A stretch of 64,000 nucleotides of DNA from assembly GCA_022315425.1 (NCBI GenBank), contig JAIUPT010000021.1:1240001-1304000 (forward strand), given 5' to 3'. The position numbers were made by a program, and so were the translations under genes. Origin of the DNA: Pseudevernia furfuracea. Its lineage: Eukaryota > Ascomycota > Lecanoromycetes > Lecanorales > Parmeliaceae. This document shows positions 56,739-64,000 of this stretch, one piece after another; the stretch's first letter is position 1, and every line of letters begins with the position of its first letter. The notes beneath the pieces are model-generated. The model saw only the letters and a program-made list of their open reading frames with translations, did no database searches and was not told the DNA's origin.

Positions 56739-59700
56739 CTATTTTCCAACCCTGCTGTGCCTATGTGCCCGCAGCTCCTCCTCCCAATTCATCTTCGAAT
56801 GCGTCCTAGAAAGCGTAGATAACCGTTTCGCACGCACCTTTTCCGCATCAACAGCAGCTTGCTTTTCCAAATCAATCTCCATACTCCCAAGAGTCGAGGC
56901 CCGCGAAGGCTGGTCTGGGGGATGCCGAGAAATGATGCCCAGTCGTCCCGATAGCTTGAGGTAGGGTTTCGCAAATATTTTCCAGATTTTGTAAGAGAGG
57001 CGTCGCGCGTGTCTGTTGAAGGCTACCATGAGTGCGACTGCTATAACTGCGAGAGATATAGCGCCCATGTAGGTGAAAATTTCGTGTAATGTCGGTAGCG
57101 CTGTGTTTTCGTTCCCTGGTTGACCGCTCCATTCGCGTGCGTTGATACCTAATTTCAAGTCAGTCCTACCTGCTAAACGATGTCAACCATGGCTGGAGGA
57201 TGGGAAATTACCAAACACAGATGCGAAGAAAGACAAGGGTAGGAAAATGATCGTGAATATCGTAAAAATCATGACAGATCGAGATTGGTCAGCAGCTACC
57301 TCTGAACTTTCTCGGGCGAGGTAGGCTTCGACGATGTTGGCTTGCTTCTGCTTCATGTCGAGCAGCTCTTTGAAAGCCTTTTGAGCGGCTTGAGCGCCCT
57401 TGAGCATGCCGTCTAACTGCTCTTTGTGTTCGGTTAAGAACAGGTCGACGTCATGTAAGAATCTGATACCGTTGAAGCCCTTTCCATGGCGGGTATTCAG
57501 ATCATGGTATTGCTTAAACATTTCCGAGACACAACTTTGCTGCTCTTTGATCAGCTTGTCAATTGTGTTCAGTTCGTCTTCAATATCACGCAACTCAAGA
57601 AGAGCGTCAAGGTCTTTACGGTTATCGATGTGTTGCTGTGCATTGATATCCTTAGCCTTCTTGTATTGGTGATTGTTGCGGAACTCTTTGAAGCTGAGCG
57701 TTTGTTGTTCAGTCAAAATTGATATGTACTCTTCGAAGACTCGAAAGACCTGGAGGTTCCGGTCAGTGGTTCGGTCAAGCAAGGCCTTCACTGCATGGTA
57801 AACGGCAAGTGCAGCAAAGTCAAAAGGATCCGCGCATTGGTTCGCATAATCGCCGTTGATGTCCTGATAGATCTCACTCCGCAGATCTCCTTCCTTCCAA
57901 AGGCCGCCATCGTTTTCTTCCTTCTCTTTTGGAGCAAAAAATGTGATCACAGTCTTGCCGTCCACGATCCAGAGCCAAAGTTGGTCCACCATTAGGACCT
58001 TAGCTACACTATCCTCGGCGTTTGGCATTGAGGATTGCCGGGCCGCTGCTGCGCGGCTAGACTGAAGCTTGTGCTTCATCGATAGCTCCTTGGGTGGTGG
58101 CACATCTGCATCGGGTTTCGTGCGCTTGTACAATATCTGGTCAGCATCTCGAACAGACGTATTACGAAGCGACGGGTATCCGTATTGATCGAGAGTCCGC
58201 CGACAATGGACTGGATGATCGGACGTAAGGTGTTGCCAGATGAGCTTGTGTTCCATTGAATTTCCGCTTGCGACATGTTTTGCAATCGGGCGAGCGTGGG
58301 GTTGGTTCCTCCGCAATTTAATGATCTCCGCTCTTTTTTGCAGATTCCTGAACGAGTCCCAGTGGAGGTAAGGCAAGTATGCCACGAACTGGACGTCATT
58401 AATAGCGCTCAGCGGTGTCGTTATCCCCGTGTCTACGTGCAGCTCTGAGCTCTTTGGCAGCAAACACTTGACGCTAGGCCTCACAAAACGGGCGTGGGGT
58501 GATGCGTGTCGTGACTGATTATGCTGCGAGGACCACATCTTGTCCATCAGGAGGTTGGTGTGAAGATTCTGATCATCCGTGTCCTGAGAGATTGCTGTGA
58601 GGACGTGAGGCACCCATCCAGTATGGGTGAAAGGAACGTGAATCCATTTGAATCGCTCGGAAGATGCACTGGGCAGTTGAAAAAGGTGCGCACGTTGAGG
58701 CCGCTTCCCTTGATCTGTGTTCTTGTTCGCCGCGTTAGATGTGAACGCAACCTTTTTAGTTGGTTTGGGGGCTAGATGGCCTGGCGATTCGGGATCGGAT
58801 ACCTCTATAGTCAAGGAGGGCCGCCTAGTATGCTTGGCCTTGGGAGTTGGAACAACTGGAACAGAGAGCTTTGGATATGACTCTGCTCTAGAAGTATCAC
58901 TGGAGGTCTCATCGCTCTCCACAGAGGTGACTGTCAAGGTTGGAGCTGCTGGCTCCGAAGCGGGCCTGAAATCTATGGCTGGCCTGACCAATCCGTTCCT
59001 GCTACTCTCGTCCACTTGATCAGTTCCACGGACCCTCGCTTCCATACATTTTGTTGGTCCGATTTCTAGGAAAGTCTGAAGCGAAGGGTGCGCAGTCATG
59101 ATCTTCATCGATCCAGGCTCTCCTTGCGTGCCCACAACATAGAATTGATGGACATCTACTTCAGTGTTCGACATAATATCGTGGTTCAGTGCGTGATGAA
59201 GACTGCGCTCTTCGGCACTGAATTCTCTCACAAAGGCGGTAATTTCGTCGATATAGAAGCTGTACAGGGTGTCTTCATCCTTGAATCGCGGAGCGCCAAC
59301 GTGAGTGGTGTTCAATTGTATGACCTCTTCGTCTTCAAAAGGTGCCTCTGGGCTGCTCAACTTCCCAGAACGGCTATCCACAATGCATAGCCGGATAGTG
59401 GTCAAAGTTTCCCCGCCCGAGTCGTTGGTAGATAGTACAGTTAGGTTCGTGTCCGTACTCTCAACGTAGTTGTATATTTTCACCCCGAAAACACTGACAG
59501 CAAACCTATGGTTAAGGGTCTGCAAAGGATTTTCGAGTCAGCATTGCCTGTTCAAAGACTTTCGAGCTACGAGACATGTACAAGGAGCAAACCCTTCTTA
59601 TACATGTCTACAGGCTTGAGATCCAAATTGATTGAGGACGTTTGGAATACGAAAAGACTTACTTCCAGGTCCGTATTACGTAGTAAGAAGTCGTGCCGAA

Positions 59701-60355
59701 GGTTTTCAGACATTTCCCATTTCAGCCCCAAATGATTCTGCACAGTTTGGACATATTCAGGCTTGGAGAGCACGCTTGAGCCGTGATGCGGTGTGGAGAA
59801 GAATGTCACCCCAAGACAGCATGCTGCGACGCTGTTCTGGCCTTCGGCGTTCTTCTTGCTGAGTGCTTGCTTGACGACGATTCCTCCTGTACTGTGACAT
59901 ATGAAGAGAACATGCCGCCGGTCTGACCTTTGCGCTCTGCGGTGCTCTTGAACGATCTCCAGAAAACGGCCTGCCCACTCCGCGACTCCGTATTCCTTGA
60001 CCAGCGCCTCCCCAGCAGCGAAGTCTTCCGCTGATCTCTTGTGCTCATGATCGTTCGGCCCTTGGGGCGGCTTGATCTCCAAGTCCCTTTCTTGACGTGT
60101 AAGGTGATCGTATAGATGGACTTGGGCGGCAGGGTATAGTCTGTCGTGCAGTACATAGTCGAGCCGGCGGCGTTCGAAACCAGCGCTGTCGGTTTGGCGT
60201 TCCCATGTTTTTCTTGGATCAGCGCCAATGGCAGGCACGCAAATGATACTGCGCCAGGTCAGCGTTTGCGCTCATAAAAGGCAAGATCTCCTAACGTACT
60301 CGACTTCGACTCCGCCGTCTTTGGGCTTCGACAGCGACGAGAAGACAAAAGCCAT
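56739..60355 (-). CDS. Alpha/beta-hydrolase fused to a CorA-type membrane domain
   Basis: Exons 60355..60300, 60248..59663, 59519..57212 and 57148..56739 give 1119 aa. Residues 1-240 are a serine-hydrolase fold: DIICVPAIGADPRKTW, then LFICHSTGGIVVKQAL with nucleophile Ser138, and FFSTPHHGSS. A long middle part includes low-complexity Ser/Thr/Pro sequence. The C-terminal third is CorA-like: a charged coiled-coil (DIEDELNTIDKLIKEQQS) leads to TM1 (MIFTIFTIIFLPLSFFASVF), a GIN-x-REW loop in place of the canonical GMN (residues about 984-986, split by the last intron), and TM2 (YMGAISLAVIAVALMVAF). Such CorA-tailed multi-domain proteins are typical of fungi; whether they carry ions or only anchor the enzyme is unknown. 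Substrate unknown. Confidence 0.88.
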
Positions 60356-61121
60356 GACCAAGGAACGGTCAAGAGTGTCTATACACACTCAGCATTATTA
60401 CGCCGACAAAGCAAGCGATAGGTCTAAGCAAATCAAGATAAACGTCGCAACACACAGGAGAAAAGCAGCGACTCAAGACTGCCACGGAGATCAAGAAAGC
60501 AAGAAACGGCAGCCGGCAGGAAAAGCTGGGGGAGGGACAAGATCTGCCATCTGCAGCCTTGCCAGGGCTTTCGCCGGGCTATCTTCAGCCGCCAGGTCAC
60601 CCCTCGCCGCCCCCAAAAAGCCCGAAGCGGCAGGGTATGCACCACCCTGCTAGACTGTAGACATCGCCCTAGACGCTGTCTATCCCGGGCTGGACCGCCA
60701 GGCCAAGGCCATGATCAACGCGGGGGTTCCCTTGAACCATTCCGTTGGCTATGGGCTGCCCGTCATTTAGTGTGGCTGGTAGGATTACTCTCGTGAAGGT
60801 TTACGTAAGAACATGAATCCTGAAGTTGCTGAAGGAAGGCAGGGAGGAATGAATGTCGTAAGCGCGTATATATATAGTAATATCATTAATATGTGCACAA
60901 GGGCGAAACCCGGGTACCCGGAGAATTAAAGTCTTTGAGGCGCATGTTCCCGCTATTTTGACACCCCCACGCCCCAGTCCTACCTATGTATTGCTCGGTT
61001 CCCTTTCAACCCGTCTTCACTTCTCTTCTGCAACCGGCCGTCTGCGGTCGGCCGTCCAAACTATATAAGGTATTCATAGTTATGTTCAGATCACATTTCA
61101 TCATCCTATATAGATCCGGTC
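60356..61121. promoter_or_regulatory. Divergent promoter region
   Basis: 766 bp between the hydrolase-CorA and EAF start codons, which point outward. It includes a TATATATAT stretch near 60868 and CCGGCCGTCTGCGGTCGGCCG near 61037. No gene is seen. Confidence 0.45.
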
Positions 61122-62371
61122 ATGGCTGCCATCACAAATTCTCCCCAGATCGACCCGTCGAAACCTGCCAAATACCATGTTGCTATCAGCGAACATTTGT
61201 TGCCGGAAGATGGACCACGCAAAAGACGGAGGGTCAACATTGAGCGTGCGTGGTACCCTCTATTTCATGTCTGACGAAGCTGATTGAGGTGTTCATAGTC
61301 AATCACAGGCCAAAGTTCTCCACTTTGTCCACCAAATCCATCATTACTCCATCCACGCAAGGCCACGACAGTGGCTACAATCTCTCCCTCACGAACAAGG
61401 AAAATGGAGACATCTATCTCTATAATGGCGCCCAGCAACCCTCGGAAGCTGTCGCCTTGATCTACGATCCCAACACTCAAACCTTCACTCTCGACAAAAT
61501 AGACACATCTTTCCGCTTCAACCTCCGCAGCACTCCCTCAAACAAAGACGCAGCCAGCTTAGCCACCCAATACCCCCAGCTTGAAACAGGTCTTCCCGCC
61601 CCCGAACATCTCGAAGATGACCTCTTTGACGAAGGCTCCGCAAATGACGAAGATCTGACTCGGGAGGCTGACCCGAACAATCCCTACGACTACCGTCATT
61701 TCCTCAAACCTGCTCAACAGCGTCCCTCGCCAACGCCTGAACCGTCTCCAGTGCCTAATCACAACTTCAACTCCTCCCCCATTCTCACCGGTCACCTTCC
61801 GCGCCCTTCGAAACCTAAGCACCGGTCTAAACCTCCCCCGAGAACTCGCCATCTCTCGCCTAACCCTCGGGAAGAAGCGGACGCGGATAATGAAGACAGC
61901 GGAAATGATGACCCATTGGAGATCATCGATGATTCGAAGCCAAAGAATGAAAGACCATCGCGGCGTTTCCTTGCCGGACTAAACGAAGGATTCCGTGGCG
62001 GCAGCGAACCGAGAAGTCTGAGATCTGTGGCTAGCTCTATGAGTCCGTCCGTTCGGGAAGACACCTCTGATGAGGAGAATGGAGATAGCAAGAGCAACGC
62101 AGATGTTGAAGAGATAGATCTTGGGGACGGGACTTTGGAGTCCGAGAGCCATGGTGCTGCGGAGCAAGAGGTAGAAACGCCGGGAAACGGGTGGGACGAT
62201 GAGGATGAAGGAGACATGTTGGAGAAAGAGCTGGAGCAGGAGCTAGAACGGCAGGCTGATCGGGATGCTGGTCATGGGAGGGCGAATGGTGCGAATGGTA
62301 CAAACGGCGTGAACGGCACGTATACCAATAGAGTGTTGGAAGAGAGCTCCGAGGAAAGCGAGGAGGAATGA
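61122..62371 (+). CDS. EAF-domain RNA polymerase II elongation factor
   Basis: Exons 61122..61245 and 61299..62371 give 398 aa. The start MAAITNSPQIDPSKPAKYHV and the block LNHRPKF, SGYNLSL, IYLYNGAQQPSEAVALIYDP and FTLDKIDTSFRFNLRSTP follow the ELL-associated-factor N-terminal domain, which binds ELL and stimulates Pol II elongation in the nucleus. The first exon contains a basic PRKRRRVN stretch that could be a nuclear signal. The rest is disordered and acidic with Ser/Asp/Glu runs (EEIDLGDGTLESE, LEKELEQELERQ) and an NGANGTNGVNGT repeat, as in other fungal EAF proteins. It is tail to tail with COG8, 49 bp between stops. Confidence 0.9.
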
Positions 62372-62420
62372 GCCAGCAAAGTGTTGCTGTTAGGGCCAGG
62401 CTCTCGTCTGATGATCCAAG

Positions 62421-63902
62421 CTATGCGTTCAACTTCGGCGACTTGATCCCATCTCCCAAACCGAAAGCCTTCCCACCCCGAACACTCCCACCACCACTGG
62501 CTAGATTTTCCAATTTCCCAGCCAGGACCCGATGCTTTTTCATTACCTCCACCCACTCTCGATCTTCCTCGTCCTCATCTGCATTGTCATCATCCTGTCC
62601 CAGATCAGCTAACAGTAAGCTAAAATCCCCACCTAACCTCCCTAGACTCCCAGCACAATACAGAACCTGCGTTAACAGACTCTCACGGGATGACTTGTCT
62701 TGCACATTTGGGAGATATTGCTTTAGTGTTTCTTTGAGCAGACCCACGAGATGCAGAGGAAATGTTGCAAGAGCGGATGGTAGGGGTGACAGAGGATCTT
62801 GCTGCTGCTGAGTTGGAGGAGTAGACTGCGGTGTAGACACACTTTTCAAGCCGAGTGACTTGAACTTCAAGCCCAGGTCTTCCGAAGCTGAGGCGTCTGG
62901 ACCTGAGGGGAAGATACTTTTATACATTGAGACGATGGCGAAAGATTGTTCACGGAAGATCTCAATGTAGCGCTTGAGGTAGCGCTCTGTTTGTTGGCCG
63001 CCGGACCAGGCGTTGTTGGTAGTCTTTTTGGTAGTGGAATTGCTCTCTCGAAGTCGTATCGCAGTCTCCTGTTCTGCGAGGTCTCGGAGAGGATCGAGTG
63101 CCGAGAGCATAGAGACGAGAGTTGCGAGACGGCAGACTAGGAATAGAGCACCCAATGTCCCTTCCCGGTTGCTGCTATTACCGTCCAATTCTGGTGCTAC
63201 TCTTCGAAGCCATCCGATGGTTCGCATACCCGCTGCTAGTTTGATGTTTTGAGACCGTAGACTTGCAATGAGGTTCGAAGTCATCTCTTGCATAGCCTCT
63301 TCCGTCTGCTGGTATATCGAGCTCACGAGCTCGGAATCCTGGTAAAGCAGGTGTAGTCGCTTGATGTGCGAATGAAGGTCCAGTGCTGAGGCATAGTTGA
63401 CCGTGTTCGAAGCGCCCTGTGCCGTAGAGGATGATATAGCAGAAGCAAGTAGCGTAGGCAGATCCAGTATATCTGATAACCGGTCCACGTTCCTGGCCAT
63501 TAACAAAGCTTTCTTGCGCCGGTCCAGCACCTCATTCTCAGCACTTCTGCTGTATTTCTCCGAGAAAGCTACCGCTTGCTCGTCAAGTCTTGGTATCTCA
63601 TTTCGCAACCTTTCTGCTTCTGCGGCTAGCTGTGGTAGGCTTGTACGTAGACTCGAAAGATGATCTGATGATGCTACTATAGCGGGATTCGATCTAGCTG
63701 AGAGCGACTGTAGAGATAAGAGGGTCGTGTGGGATGACTGTGCCAGCGATTGAGGCTCCGTGGACGTCAGAGAGGCTAAAGGTAGAGTGGAGAGACGGTT
63801 CAGGTACTTTGCAGTGACCTGGTCTGATACGCTGGGGACCGGGCGTGGAGAGGCAGGCGTGTCGAAGTAGGGTACCAGTAGTTCGTACAAAGGATCTGCC
63901 AT
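62421..63902 (-). CDS. cog8: Conserved oligomeric Golgi complex subunit 8 (Dor1-like)
   Basis: 493 aa, single exon, ATG at 63902. The N-terminus MADPLYELLVPYF leads into the Dor1/COG8 domain: YLNRLSTLPLASL, then helical repeats with PQLAAEAERLRNEIPRLDEQ, NVDRLSDILDLPTLL, SALDLHSHIKRLHLLY and AAGMRTIGWLRRVAP. The middle pattern ALFLVCRLATLVSMLSALDPLRDLAEQE and RYIEIFREQSFAIVSMYKSIF is characteristic. COG8 belongs to lobe B of the COG tether, which acts in retrograde vesicle traffic to the Golgi. Length is within the fungal range (450-600). The C-terminal part is acidic and probably disordered. Confidence 0.93.
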   Translation of the reverse strand: MADPLYELLVPYFDTPASPRPVPSVSDQVTAKYLNRLSTLPLASLTSTEPQSLAQSSHTTLLSLQSLSARSNPAIVASSDHLSSLRTSLPQLAAEAERLRNEIPRLDEQAVAFSEKYSRSAENEVLDRRKKALLMARNVDRLSDILDLPTLLASAISSSTAQGASNTVNYASALDLHSHIKRLHLLYQDSELVSSIYQQTEEAMQEMTSNLIASLRSQNIKLAAGMRTIGWLRRVAPELDGNSSNREGTLGALFLVCRLATLVSMLSALDPLRDLAEQETAIRLRESNSTTKKTTNNAWSGGQQTERYLKRYIEIFREQSFAIVSMYKSIFPSGPDASASEDLGLKFKSLGLKSVSTPQSTPPTQQQQDPLSPLPSALATFPLHLVGLLKETLKQYLPNVQDKSSRESLLTQVLYCAGSLGRLGGDFSLLLADLGQDDDNADEDEEDREWVEVMKKHRVLAGKLENLASGGGSVRGGKAFGLGDGIKSPKLNA

Positions 63903-64000
63903 CTTTTACCAAAGCGACTTCGACTGTAAGACCGGAGAGTCAACTCCAGTCTACAGCCTCAATACAACAACCAGCTGTCATGTTTAGCTATTGTGTTGGT
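63903..64000. other. Window end, upstream of COG8
   Basis: 98 bp of promoter-side sequence; nothing recognisable. Confidence 0.35.

Overview
This window is nuclear DNA from a filamentous ascomycete (Pezizomycotina, probably Dothideomycetes). Genes are split by short introns of 47-190 bp with GTRNGT donors and YAG acceptors, start codons sit in CAxxATG-type contexts, and the families are typical fungal ones: an HR-PKS, a Zn2Cys6 regulator, a LaeA-like methyltransferase, an EAF-type elongation factor, COG8 and F-box proteins. Gene models were spliced by eye; exon coordinates are given per gene.

Layout. 0-7.4 kb: a PARP/ubiquitin-conjugating fusion protein, a BCS1-type AAA ATPase and an OGFr-domain protein. 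7.8-9.3 kb: a short non-autonomous Ty1/copia-type element with near-identical LTRs, set between 73-bp inverted repeats. 10-18 kb: a decayed amino-acid permease, an F-box protein, a solo LTR with a clean 5-bp target duplication, a glutathionyl-hydroquinone-reductase-type GST, a conserved small protein and an F-box-like protein. 18-22.5 kb: gene-poor DNA holding a broken G-protein alpha-subunit-like gene.

22.5-46.4 kb is a secondary-metabolite cluster: Zn2Cys6 regulator, O-methyltransferase, highly reducing PKS (KS-AT-DH-CMeT-ER-KR-ACP), a SnoaL-like protein, a cytochrome P450 and a secreted BBE-type FAD oxidase. The core set (C-methylating HR-PKS, OMT, P450, FAD oxidase, regulator) matches the logic of solanapyrone biosynthesis, in which the FAD enzyme oxidises an alcohol to an aldehyde and then guides a [4+2] cycloaddition. 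The two enzyme pairs are each divergently transcribed. The OMT/PKS promoter carries an 82-bp tandem duplication, each copy with a CCCGA-N6-TCGGG palindrome. The P450/oxidase promoter carries TCGGCC motifs on a 14-bp period about 305-310 bp upstream of each start codon. No dehydrogenase (a Sol3 counterpart) and no transporter are visible in the window.

46.4-49.9 kb is gene-poor. From 49.9 kb the window returns to ordinary genes: a LaeA-like methyltransferase, a rhodanese, a large UPF1-like SF1 helicase, an alpha/beta-hydrolase fused to a CorA-type membrane domain, an EAF-domain elongation factor and COG8 (the last two tail to tail). Remains of a copia 3' end lie at about 56.2 kb. The cluster thus sits inside a repeat-bearing accessory tract of about 42 kb flanked by conserved genes.
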